A DNA stretch of 64,000 nt, taken from assembly GCA_018398805.1 (NCBI GenBank), contig JAGFBZ010000745.1, forward strand, positions 397,001 to 461,000, in the 5' to 3' direction. Position 1 is the stretch's first letter. The number at the start of each line of letters is the position of its first letter. This document shows, piece after piece, positions 1-9,886 of this stretch. The notes under the pieces were generated by a model that was not told the origin of the DNA, did not search any database, and saw only the letters and a list, made by a program, of their open reading frames with translations. The position numbers were made by a program, and so were the translations under genes. Origin of the DNA: Hirundichthys speculiger (Eukaryota > Chordata > Actinopteri > Beloniformes > Exocoetidae).

Positions 1-28
1 TCCCTTGATTTACTTCAGTCTAGTCTAA

Positions 29-62
29 CCCTAACCCTAACCTTATCCCTAACCCTAACCCT
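29..62 (+). repeat. Short telomere-like CCCTAA tract
   Basis: About five CCCTAA units with one disrupted unit (CCTTAT). It is a minor interstitial telomere-like tract. A much longer one lies at 9495-9886. Confidence 0.8.
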
Positions 63-1587
63 CTTCCTTGTTTTTTCTCTCCATCAGTTTTTCAGTTTGA
101 TGCCCATGTTGTCGCCCTGCTTTTTCTCTATTCTTCATACAATGTTACATGGATTATTGAAGGACATTTATGCCCCCCATGAATACTCCGGTCCCTGTTC
201 CATTTAAAACATACAGCTTTACCATCATCTATAAGCTGAAATCTTGTCTTTCAGAAACCACTTTCAGTATGTCGTCTGGTGCAGCAGTTGGACTCTTGGC
301 CTCAATCCTTCCTCCTATTGCCTCATATGTTTCTACTCTTTGCAGCTTTTGTTTTAAAGGTTTTTTTTCTATTGGCTTCCTTTAAAGAGTCATGACTCTG
401 GCTTGTCCCTAAACATTTTCCCAAGTTCCTTCTCCCTCCAGTGCTTTTATTCCCTCTGCACAATGCTCTTTGACATTTTCTGCATCTGGCTTTTGCTTTA
501 AAGGTATAGGGAATGATCTGGAACAGTGTGTGGTGAGTAAAAAATAAAATAAAATCCTTGTCCTCCAGCTGGTGACGGGTATAGAAAGTCTAAAAGTTGA
601 GCCACACTCTAATGTGTTAATGTGTTGCATCGTGGCAACGACCACAAATATAAGTAAACTCAAATATCCCAGCTAAGAGGTCGTATGACTCAGCAGCTTC
701 GTTTAAGAACTGATAACGCTGGTATTTCCTCTGTGTGCAGCGTGCACAAAAAGGCTTCATTCACTGATCCTGTAATTCATCATAATACGGCTGAGTTAAC
801 CTTATTAATCTGATTTAGCCGAGGGGCTAAGAGATTGTTGAGGATCTAACCTTCAAGACTTCCATGCTTTGATGTTTTATAGATATCCCGCAACTAGCGA
901 AGGACTGTCAGAGTCAGTGGAAAAGACTCTCAGACCGATCTGAACTGCTGTACAGGCTAAAAGTAGAGCATGTTTAGCTTCTTAAGCACTTCACAGCCCA
1001 TCAGTCCCTGTCTGGGCCCAGAAAATTGTAAGGACTTAGCTTTCCTCCTTGTCAATGGTTTTCCTAAAAGCCAGGCGGTGATTTAGTTGAACTGTCACTC
1101 CAGATTTAATGGGATATTATTCATGCAGCAAGACTGGGTTAAGAGCAATAAAAGTCATGAGGTTTTCAGAGCCGGCGCGAGACACTGGTGATGTGCCCCA
1201 AGCAGGGAAATACGAAGGCGTCCATGTTTGTGTTTTCCGGCAGCTGCAGCTCAGGCGGCTGTTTTTCAGTGAGGAGGGCGGGCGGCGGGATTACTTGTTT
1301 GCTTCGGCACCTGCTGCTCGCTCAGCCGGTGCTGCAGATGGGACACCTCATTAGCTCCGTCTTGTTTAGTTTGGCTTGTTACGCATTTATCAAACTGCAT
1401 GCAGCAAACTCCACAATGTACTCGAGCTTTTCCTACCCTGCATAGCTTCTAAAAAAAGAAAAAGAAAGAAAGAAAGATTCTCCTTTTGGAATCGACGAAG
1501 CACCGGATCCAATCAGTTGCTCAAAGCTGCGAGTGCCTTGAACGATCAGCCGAACCTGTTTTAATTGTGGTGACCTTTTGGTTTGTT
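63..1587. other. Intergenic sequence, nothing recognised
   Basis: No transposon ends, RNA gene or credible exon seen. Open frames are short and share no recognisable motif. It contains a T/C-rich stretch near 60-130 and a short GAAA run near 1452-1475. Confidence 0.5.
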
Positions 1588-2104
1588 GTTATTATCGCGT
1601 TAACTCATTAATTTATTAACGTCGATATTTATTTCATTGCGCGGTAACTCATGTTGCTCACATGCTTTTGTTTTGAAAAGTCTGTTTGTGACTGCTGCGG
1701 AACCGGAAGATTATTGGCAGGTAAACATGCGGAAAAGCTAAAACTGACATGGAGAACGGTAAAAATCAGTGAACTTTACAGTTCAGGTAGCAACTCAGGT
1801 AGCAATATTAACAATTCTGTCTAAAAAAAAAAAAAAAAAATTCTGGACTGCAACAAAACTTTGTCGTCATTCCTCCATGTTCCATCAGATCTGCTCCATG
1901 TGTTCACTGTCCTGCTGTTCTCTAGCTGGTTACTGCAGTGCGGCTCCATCTAGTGGCACAGATGTGTAATGACAACAGAAAGTCCAGTCCTCCATTATAA
2001 AACAAATTCAGTTCTGTGGCCCGTTTTTTAATTTTGTAGTTTTGATCCAAGTTTAACCCTTGTGTGGTGTTAGGATTTTCTGCACTCTCGGGGTGTTAAG
2101 GGGC

Positions 2105-3240
2105 CCTTCATACCATAACTCAGCCCCTGTGCAGGCTAGAGACATTCTGTTTTCACTGGAGGAAACTTGAGGATGCCCTTTAGATCACTGACCTACCACT
2201 AGGTTTCTCCAACCTGAGGGGGCGGAGCCTATTTGAAACGCTTTTTTCCATGCCACCAGCCCCACTTCTCAGCCTCTGTGTGGGCTAGAGACACACTGTC
2301 TTCACTGGGGGGTTACTGGTGGGTAGCTGTGACATCACTGACCCTCCCTATGATGACCTCGATCATTGGGGGCGGAGTTTCGCCATCACACATGCCACAA
2401 ATCCCACTTCTCAGCCTCTGTGTGGGCTAGAGACATGCTATTTTCACTAGTGGGTTACTGGTGGGTAGCCTTGACATCACTGACCCTCCCTATGATGACC
2501 TCGACGTTTGGGGGCGGAGTTTCGCCATCACGCACGCCACGAATCCCACTTCTCAGCCTTTTGTGGGCTAGAGACATGCTATTTTCACTAGTGGGTTACT
2601 AGTGGGTAGCCTTAACATCACTGACCCTCCCTATGATGACCTCGACCTTTGGGGGCAGAGTTTCGCCATCACGCACACCACGAATCCCACTTCTCAGCCT
2701 CTGTGTGGGCTAGAGACATGCTATTTTCACTAGTGGGTTACTGGTGGGTAGCCTTGACATCACTGACCCTCCCTATGATGACCTTGACCTTTGGGGGCGG
2801 AGTTTCGCCATCACGCACGCCACAAATCCCACTTCTCAACCTCTGTGTGGGCTAGAGACATGCTATTTTCACTAGTGGGTTACTGGTGGGTAGCCTTGAC
2901 ATCACTGACCCTCCCTATGATGACCTCGACCTTTGGGGGCGGAGTTTCGCCATCACGCACGCCACATCTCCCACTTCTCAGCCTCTGTGTGGGCTAGAGA
3001 CATGCTATTTTCACTAGTGGGTTACTGGTGGGTAGCCTTGACATCACTGACCCTCCCTATGATGACCTCGACCTTTGGGGGCGGAGTTTTGCCATCATGC
3101 ATGCGACGAATCCCACAACTTAGCCCTTGTGAGGGCCAAAGACACACTGTCTTCACCAGGGTGTTGCTTGTGGGTGGTTTCTGACCAGTCCCCAATCTAC
3201 ATTGCTCCAAGGGGGTGGAGTCTGACCTCCATGCCACTAT
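2105..3240 (+). repeat. 142-bp tandem repeat array, about 8 units
   Basis: Units recur every 142 bp. Each contains 'gtgggctagagacatgctat', 'ggttactggtgggtagcctt' and 'gggggcggagtttcgccatc'. Outer units diverge while the four central units are nearly identical, as expected for expansion by unequal exchange. 142 is not a multiple of three, so each unit reads the same short peptide in a shifted frame; these open frames are by-products. Inverted partial units follow at 3390-3640 ('gtggtagcgaaaccccgccc' and relatives). Confidence 0.95.
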
Positions 3241-3832
3241 TGATACTATTATTAGACCATATCAGGTACCATGTACCTTGACCTCTTCTATATTATCTAT
3301 AATTACATCACATACAGTAAAACAGTTATGATCAATACTACAGTCAACTTGCTTATAAATAAAGGAAAGCAGGCCTTCAGTACTATTGATATTTATTGCA
3401 TGGAATTGATTTCACACAGGGGCTTGATTGTGGGATTTGTGTTGTGGGTGGCGTGGTAGCGAAACCCCGCCCCCTTTGATCAAGGGTGGTTGTGGGACAG
3501 TAAAGTGCACTCAGGGCTGTCCCTGTTGACCCCCTGGTGCATGCATCATGTCTCTAGCACACACAGGGGCTGGGATGTAGGATTCCTGTTGCATAATGGC
3601 GTGGTAGCGAAGCCCCGCCCCCTTGGGTCAAGTTTGATTGGGAAAAATATATCCCCCACTCCACCCCCTGTTCAGGTATTCTAGTCTATGGTAGAAGGAA
3701 GGCAAGTAAAGGTATGCAACAATCTATATGGTCCTATTCCAATGTTCACACTAAAGCTGTAGAGTAGACTACTGCCCTGTTGTTTTACATTGGGGTCCTT
3801 TGGACCCAAACACCCTGAGTGTGATGTAAATG

Positions 3833-3850
3833 TGAAGGGGGGGGGGGGTG
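3833..3850 (+). repeat. Poly-G tract
   Basis: A run of G interrupted once, inside the piggyBac-like element near its right end. It is a simple-sequence feature only. Confidence 0.8.
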
Positions 3851-4689
3851 TAGAGTGGGAGCTCCCCCCAAAAAAGTTATCCTCCATGCCCCTCACATAA
3901 AATAAGCCAAGGACAATGAGTTTTAAGTTGAAAAAAGTATTACTTGTATGATTTTTTTTTTAGTAAAGATTGAAAATGGGTCCAAAAGACCATAACATCA
4001 CACAAGGGTTAAAAATGAAATATATATATTAAAAAAAAAACAGGCATTTTTTTTCTTTTTTTTGTGTTAGATTAAAAAACAAACAATGTAATAAAATGTC
4101 ACTTTTAATTTTTTTGTATTTTTGATTGACAATTGGAAATGGAAAGAACGAATGATACACGAATTGGTAAAGTTACTGAACTTTAACATGGACATTTTTA
4201 TTTTAAAGTTCTCCCAGACGGAGGATTCAACAGAAACAAGGTTATTTGTAACAACTGACAAGTTGAACTCCCCGTTAAAAGTTTCTGCTGTTACCTCAGA
4301 AATGACCTGTTTTAATGTTCTGATTGTGCTGAGACACAATCATTTTGTTGGATTTTGTTTGTAGACTTTATTTTTTTTTCATAAAAACAGGATGACAATG
4401 CCCTGGCAGTGGCAATAAGCTTTATTTTATTTTACATTTTTTAAGATGAAATTTACACTAAATATGTGTTACTGACAAGTGCTGATGTTAAAAGTGTTTG
4501 AAGAACAAATGTTATGACACTTTAGTTCATATGGCAGCAGAACATTTCAGTGAAAGTGCATTTTACACTACTTTTGAATTCATTATTTAACTTTGCGTAT
4601 ACAATGCGATTAATCGTGATTAATCATGGAAATCATGCGATTAATGATGATAAAAACTTTTAATCGTTGCCAAGCCCTACTCAATACAC

Positions 4690-4948
4690 TTGAGAGAAAC
4701 CGCATTTTAGAGCTAAGCGATTTAATAGATTCTGCGATATATATCGATATTATATTTCCCCAGAGAGTATCAATTTTTCAGCCGCGGTTATCGATATTCT
4801 AAGCTTCTTTCAAAACCCCCGTGTCCCACCTTTAAAAGCTTGCAAGCAACAATTTGCACTGTTTAAATAAATGAAACTATTTTTCTCAACACATCTTTTA
4901 TTCATTTTGTCCAACATTTGCAAGCTGCCTGTCAGCCATATAATGTGT
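4690..4948. mobile_element. Left part of an element with ATCGATAT-rich termini, split by the THAP palindrome
   Basis: It contains 'gcgatatatatcgatattat' and 'ggttatcgatattc'. The matching right part at 6054-6240 carries 'catcgatatatatcgtatcg' and ends in 'tctctacagccctac', a hAT-style terminus of the kind starting TAGGGCTG. I infer one older element into which the palindrome at 4949-6053 inserted. The exact left end is not visible. Confidence 0.4.
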
Positions 4949-5088
4949 AATTGACCTTTCCGTATTCGCTATTCCTAGTTACTGTTACTAGGTCAGACAA
5001 ACTTCACTGCTCCTGCGTTAAGGACTGTGTTAATTCGTTATTTTTCTGATGTGTATCAACAGTGTTAATATTATACTATAATAACTCC

Positions 5089-5279
5089 ATGGTGAAATAT
5101 TGCTGCTGGGGACCTGCAACAGTGACTTGAGGTGTCCAGAACGTTTGGAGGGACATTTTTATTCCCTTTCCCAAACCAAAACAAACGCTGGAGAATGCAG
5201 CTGTAGGTTACGTTGTGTCCGTCCACACAACCAACTGAATGTGGGGAAAGTTATAAAACACACCTGCATTTACTCCAAG
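5089..5279 (+). pseudogene. Decayed THAP-domain first exon (left arm)
   Basis: It starts with ATG encoding MVKYC-C-W-G, then shifts frame by one base before C-N-S-D-L-R-C-P-E-R-L-E-G, and shifts again around the H-F / F-P-F-P region. It ends in L-N-V-G-K-V-I-K-H-T-C-I-Y-S-K just before GTAAGT. The layout fits the THAP C2CH zinc-coordinating module, but the final Cys-x-x-His pair is not seen before the donor. The same one-base loss near 'ggggacctgcaac' occurs in every arm in the window, so the family amplified after the exon had died. THAP modules bind DNA in the nucleus; here no functional protein is expected. Confidence 0.6.
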
Positions 5280-5707
5280 GTAAGTTAGCTTTGTTTATTA
5301 GATGATTGATTTAACCACCGTTTAGTAAAAGTAATGATATGATTTAGCAACAGGGAGGGTGATGAGTTCTCTGTTAGCATTAGCAATAGCTCTGGTCCAT
5401 AGTGTCGATGACTTCTCCATGGACCAGAGCTCGCCAGCCAGCTATTATGCTGCCTCGTTGTCTACCAATATATATGGCCCTGGATATTTATTTTGTTAGG
5501 TATAAGGTGATGCTAGTGATGTTAACATCACTTTATTAATTATATTAATACAATGACTGTCTGATGTTAACATAGCTCTGGTGTGGGACAGACCTATGGA
5601 CCAGAGCTAACGCTAACAGATAACTTATCACCCTCCTTGCCGCTAAATCATATTACTTTTACTAAACGGTGATTAAATCAGTTATCTAATAAACAAAGCT
5701 AACTTAC

Positions 5708-5908
5708 CTTGGATTAAATGTAGGTGTGTTTTGTAACTTTCCCCACGTTCAGTTGCTTGTGTGGACGGATACAACTTAACCTACAGTTAAACCGCTGCAT
5801 TTTTCCACCGTTTGTTTTGGTTTGAGAAAGGGAATAAAAATGTCTCCTCCAAACGTTCTGGACACCTCGAGTCACTGTTGCAGGTCCCCAGCAGCAATAT
5901 TTCACCAT
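5708..5908 (-). pseudogene. Decayed THAP-domain first exon (right arm)
   Basis: Inverted partner of 5089-5279, with ATG at 5908-5906 and a GTAAGT donor immediately past 5708. It carries the same early frameshift. A 131-codon frame runs through this arm only because the shifted frame lacks stops. Confidence 0.6.
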
Positions 5909-6053
5909 GGAGTTATTATAGTATAATATTAACACTGATGATACACATCGGAAAAATAGCGAATTAACACAGTCCTTAACGGAGGAGCGGCAAGTTTTTT
6001 CCAACCTAGCAACAGTAACTAGGAAGGGGGCGGTGCTTACCGAAAGGTCAATT

Positions 6054-6240
6054 GATGCTTTCAGTTCAATTAATTCAAACAAAGTCATTGGAACACTCAC
6101 CAAAATCATTTTGTCCCTTTAAAACCTTTCGGAAAATGATGTAAATGTATTGTAAGATGAACATCGATATATATCGTATCGTGAACCGAATATCGTGTAT
6201 CGTACCGTATCACGAGATTAGTGTATCTCTACAGCCCTAC
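6054..6240. mobile_element. Right part of the ATCGATAT-terminus element
   Basis: It contains alternating ATCGATATATATCGTATCG and TATCGTG blocks and ends 'gtatctctacagccctac', the mirror of a TAGGGCTG-type hAT terminus. It is the partner of 4690-4948. Confidence 0.4.
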
Positions 6241-7427
6241 CGCATGTGTCATAAAGCCCCAGCGCTCAGTCGTCTTTCAGTCTTGCACAGTTTCCCACCG
6301 TGAAAGCTCAGCAGTCGGCCGACTGCAGAACCTCGTCGGTCAGACGGGTTCAGTAAAACTGACTCAGTCACAGATGGGTTCTGGGAGTGAAAACTGCTGC
6401 CTTCTCACCGTATTTGTCACACTGGACAAAGTGGGATTCAGCAGATTTCAGCTCCCTCCGTCCTGATGCGACGGTTAATGAATACTTCATAAACACTTAT
6501 CAAACACACTCAGGGTGATGAAGACGTACGCCTACGTTCAATATGGAGATGTGGAATCGTTAATTACAGGTGTGAGATTTACAGAAAGAGGCTTTCAGAC
6601 AGGATAGATGTCCTTCCAGCATTTAAACAAGGTATGAAGTCAGAACGTCACGCTGTAAAGACAGAGAAAATCTCAGAGGCTGGTCCTTCTAACTGGTGTC
6701 GTATAGTCGTGTTTACTGGTGAGACAGCTTTGACTCATTTACACTGGTTTGTTCAAGTCTCTCATAATTCACTCGTGATGCGTTCAGTTATCGTTTATCA
6801 GACCTGTTCTTGCAGTGAAAGCTGAAATATTTGTTCTCTGAGCACCGGTTCATTTGCTTTGGATTCTTTCCTGTGTTCCAGAATGATCCTGTTCTTGCTT
6901 CTTCAGCGACCGACTACGTGACTGAAGGGATTTGGATGGAGACGAGAGGGAGAGAGGGAGGAAGCTGGAAAGCTCAATGTGGAGCCAGCGGATGCTGACT
7001 GGCTCCTGGCGACAGCTGGTGACAGCAGACAGTAGGAGGAGCCTAGATGGCGCCTGACCTTTCACTGTGGAAGCTCCATTTGTGGACCTCTGAGCGGCTG
7101 CAGCGCCGTTTGTTCCCAACTGTGAGTCACTGGATGAGTTAACATGAGCCCTTCGGAGGACTTCGGCTATTTATTCACTGGTTCCACGTCATTCTCACGT
7201 ACCCCTGAATCATCCGAGTCCCAGTCGTGATCTTCTTGAGTCGCTGGCTGCTCGACCTTCATCCAGTCCTGTGGTGCTTTGACGTGCAAACAACAGTATC
7301 TCCAGGACGATGTCATCAGTGAAAGAAAGGCTTTAGCTCTGTGAGCCCATTAGATCGGACAATTAGTTTTAATCAAAGATCATCAAAACTTGAGTACTAA
7401 AGAGAGATGGGACAGGAGATATAGATA
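6241..7427. other. Intergenic sequence, nothing recognised
   Basis: Balanced-composition DNA without transposon termini, RNA gene motifs or splice-bounded frames that I can recognise. Confidence 0.5.
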
Positions 7428-7749
7428 ATGGATGGATGGATGGATGGACGGATGGATGGATGATGGATGGATGGATGGACAGGAGGATGGATGGAGGGAT
7501 GGATGGATGGATGGATGGATGTATGGTGGAAGGATGGACGGATGGACGGACGGACAGACGGACGGATAGATGGATGGATGATGGATGGATGGATGGATGA
7601 TGGATAGATAGATAGATGGATGGATGGATGGACAGAAGGATGGATGGATGGATGGACAGAAGGATGGATGGATGGATGGATGGATGGATGTATGGTGGAA
7701 GGATGGACGGATGGACGGACAGACGGATGGATAGATGGATGGATGGATG

Positions 7750-7823
<74 letters not shown>

Positions 7824-8226
7824 CAGATAGATAGATAGATAGATATATGGATGTATGGATGGATGGATGGATGGATGGATTGGATGGATGGATTGGATGG
7901 ACAGATGGATGGATGGACAGATGGATAGATGGATAGATGGATGGATGAAGGATGGATGGATGATGGATGGATGGATGGATTGGATGGACAGATGGATGGA
8001 TGGATGGATGGATGATGGATGGATAGATGGATGGATGATGGATGGATGGATGGATGGATGGATGGATGGATGGATGGATGGATGGATGGATTGGATGGAC
8101 AGATGGATGGATGGATGGATGGACAGATGGATGGATGGATTGGATGGACGGATGGATGGATGGTGGATGGATGGATAGATGGATGGATGAACAGATGGAT
8201 AGATGGATGGATGGATGGATGGATGA
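7428..8226 (+). repeat. TGGA/GATA compound microsatellite, about 800 bp
   Basis: Imperfect (TGGA)n with GGAC, TGAT and TTGGA interruptions, and a purer (GATA)n core at about 7750-7842. A pair of segments containing 'gtatggtggaaggatggacg' (near 7520 and 7690) shows segmental duplication inside the array. All frames on both strands stay open through it, giving long artefactual peptides of Ile-His-Pro-Ser or Met-Asp-Gly-Trp repeats. Confidence 0.98.
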
Positions 8227-8779
8227 TGGGGTCCTTCATGGGAAAATTATTCATTAATTTAATTTATGGCTTAATGCTGAAGCTGTTAGCAACATAACAA
8301 AAACACCTTTTTTGAATAAGAATGAAAATAACAAGAACAGATGACAGATCATGAAAAAAGATAAACTCCTAACCGCCACACAGGCTGCTACGTTAGGACT
8401 TTTCTTTTCTTTTTATAATCAGTTTTTGAATGGATGTGTGAAGTTGAGACTAATGGTTGTGGTTCGTCCCTGGTTAAGACTCTCGGTCCCTGTTTTGGTC
8501 CTGTACAGGTCTGCACACAGCGGTTTCCTTTCCAATGCATTTCTGTTTTTTTTTTTTTGTTTTTTTTTTTTTTATGCTAACTAACAGATTTGTGAACCTA
8601 CTGGCAGCTGAGCTGAAATCCACCAGCCTTGAAACACCATGTTTCCTCTAACTTCACCAAACTGGTGAAGGATGCATCTGCAGAACTTTTGCACAGTACT
8701 GTACGTACATATGTGTCTGTAAATCACATCCCAACAACATATGTGTCTTTAGCCTTTTATCAACGGGCTCCTGTTTTGA
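8227..8779. other. Intergenic sequence with poly-T
   Basis: No gene seen. It includes a T-rich run at about 8547-8572. Confidence 0.5.
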
Positions 8780-9290
8780 CAGGATAAAACATCAAAGTGA
8801 ATTTCATTTCGCTTCAACTTAACTGTGAAGATGAAATAATACCCGCTCCCTTATTCTCCGACTTGGATCTGCAGAACGACAAATTTAACAAAAGATTTGG
8901 CATAAATCTTGACACATCCCATTGTTTGCCAAAGGCAGAACAAGAAACCAAGGTTGCAGCAGCTTGAGAAAATAAATAGCTGCTGGAATTCTGATCAATA
9001 TTTGTCACAAACAACCGTATTTCACTGAACGACACGAGAAAGCTCTTAGTTTTCCACTTGAAACGTTTGTGGAGCCGCTCCACCAGAGTGCAAGTGTCTC
9101 TTTGTTCAAGCTGCAATCACAAATTAGCGCTTATTATGTGAAAGTTTTTAGTAAAATTTTCATACGGTGCCTTTCATGCGAGTTTGAATTGAGGAAACTG
9201 TTGTTGTCTGACATGCACATAAAAGGCCTCTGCGGTTGTCGATTTTGCACCAAAGAGCCAAACTTCTGAGAGCAAATGCATGTAAGTAAC
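8780..9290. other. Repeat-poor segment, possible conserved non-coding element
   Basis: No repeat family or codon structure recognised. It has balanced composition with homeodomain-like cores ('cacaaattagcgcttattat', 'aataaatagctgctggaatt'). Conservation cannot be tested here; this is a candidate only. Confidence 0.2.
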
Positions 9291-9394
9291 ATTTTAGTTG
9301 TGACGACTGTGACACTGGAGATGTTTCAGGATTGATGAGCCGACGTGAACAAGTGTTTTCAAATGATCGATATTCCCCTACAACGTCTGCTGGA

Positions 9395-9492
9395 TTTAAA
9401 TGTTAGTGGTGAGGAAGTGGAAGGTTCCTGGTTCGAGACCCAACAGGGGCTTTTCCGTGGAGTTTGCATGTTCTACCTGCACTTGTGTAGGA
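9395..9492 (+). repeat. SINE-like (tRNA-derived) fragment
   Basis: It contains a B-box-like 'GGTTCGAGACC' at about 9430-9440, then 'gtggagtttgcatgttctac', a phrase typical of abundant fish interspersed repeats with a tRNA-like head. An A-box is only weakly suggested upstream. It abuts the CCCTAA array directly. Confidence 0.5.
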
Positions 9493-9494
9493 GG

Positions 9495-9886
9495 TTAACC
9501 CTAACCCCAAACCCCTAACCTCTAACCCTAAGCCCAACCCCTAACCCTAACCCTAACCATAGCCCCTAACCCTAACCCCTATCCCCTAACCATAACCCCA
9601 ACCATAACCCCAACCCCAGCCCCAACCCCAACCCTAACCCTAACCCTAACCCCTAACCCTAACCCCAACCCCTAACCCTAACCCCAACCCCTAACCCCTA
9701 ACCCTAACCCTAACCCTAACCCTAACCCCTAACCCCAACCCCTAACCCTAACCCTACCCCCACCCCCTAACCCCTACCCACCCTAACCCTACCCCTAACC
9801 CTACCCCTAACCCTAACCCTAACCCCCTAACCCCTATCCCCTAACCCTAACCCTAACCACAGCCCCTAACCCTAACCCTTACCCTC
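9495..9886 (+). repeat. Interstitial telomere-like array (CCCTAA variants), about 390 bp
   Basis: Dense CCCTAA, CCCCTAA, CCCCAA and CCATAA variants with no other sequence. One strand carries C throughout, as at telomeres. Flanking DNA continues on both sides, so it is interstitial. The many C-length variants suggest age or local slippage. Confidence 0.95.

Larger units (their letters stand above)
2057..4008. mobile_element. piggyBac-like non-autonomous element (TTAA target) inside copy A
   Basis: Both ends are flanked by TTAA (2053-2056 and 4009-4012). The ends are inverted repeats: CCCTTGTGTGGTGTTA on the left, and CCCTTGTGTGATGTTA as the reverse complement of the right end. TTAA duplication with CCC-starting termini is characteristic of the piggyBac superfamily; Kolobok also uses TTAA. 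No transposase is encoded. The interior holds a 142-bp tandem array and, at 3390-3640, partial inverted copies of the same unit, so the element has internal foldback potential. The copy of the host repeat at 49.4 kb lacks it, giving an empty site. Confidence 0.8.
1588..4681 (+). mobile_element. Dispersed DNA element, copy A, split by a 2-kb insertion
   Basis: The flanks 1588-2040 and 4013-4681 match, in inverted order, an uninterrupted copy at 48729-49868. Shared landmarks include the stretch around 'ccactagatggagccgcac' as read on the other copy and a terminal AT-rich block of TTAATCG repeats. The end at 4670-4681 reads 'GCCAAGCCCTAC', and the other copy starts with 'AGGGCTGGGTAATG', a hAT-style terminus. 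Both copies keep an open frame of 66-80 codons (4122-4364 here) with nearly identical translation. That reflects recent common origin more than coding: the reverse strand is open too and no domain is recognisable. Superfamily is inferred. Confidence 0.75.
4949..6053. mobile_element. 1.1-kb palindromic (foldback) element with a THAP exon in each arm, copy 1
   Basis: The left arm (4949-5401) and right arm (5594-6053) are reverse complements with a loop of about 190 bp. The outer ends read AATTGACCTTTC and, inverted, CGAAAGGTCAATT. Each arm contains an ATG-led exon (5089-5279 on plus; 5708-5908 on minus) followed by a GTAAGT splice donor. The translated pieces resemble the N-terminal THAP zinc finger of P-element-like transposases and THAP proteins: M-V-K-Y-C at the start, C-N-S-D, P-E-R-L-E, and near the end L-N-V-G-K-V-x-K-H-T. 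The reading frame is broken at least twice. Two related copies lie at 46302-47003 and 56931-57953. No target duplication could be recognised. Confidence 0.85.

Noticed and set aside
2233..3281. Series of 65-83-codon frames with the same peptide
   Set aside because: They repeat every 142 bp and are read from a tandem repeat inside a transposon.
4949..6053. Assembly artefact as explanation of the 1.1-kb palindrome
   Set aside because: Arms differ at many positions and a second, independent palindrome of the same family occurs at 56931-57953 in different flanking DNA.
7397..8254. 285-codon frame of Ile-His-Pro-Ser repeats and similar frames on the other strand
   Set aside because: It is pure TGGA/GATA microsatellite; all frames are open because the 4-bp unit lacks stops in this composition.
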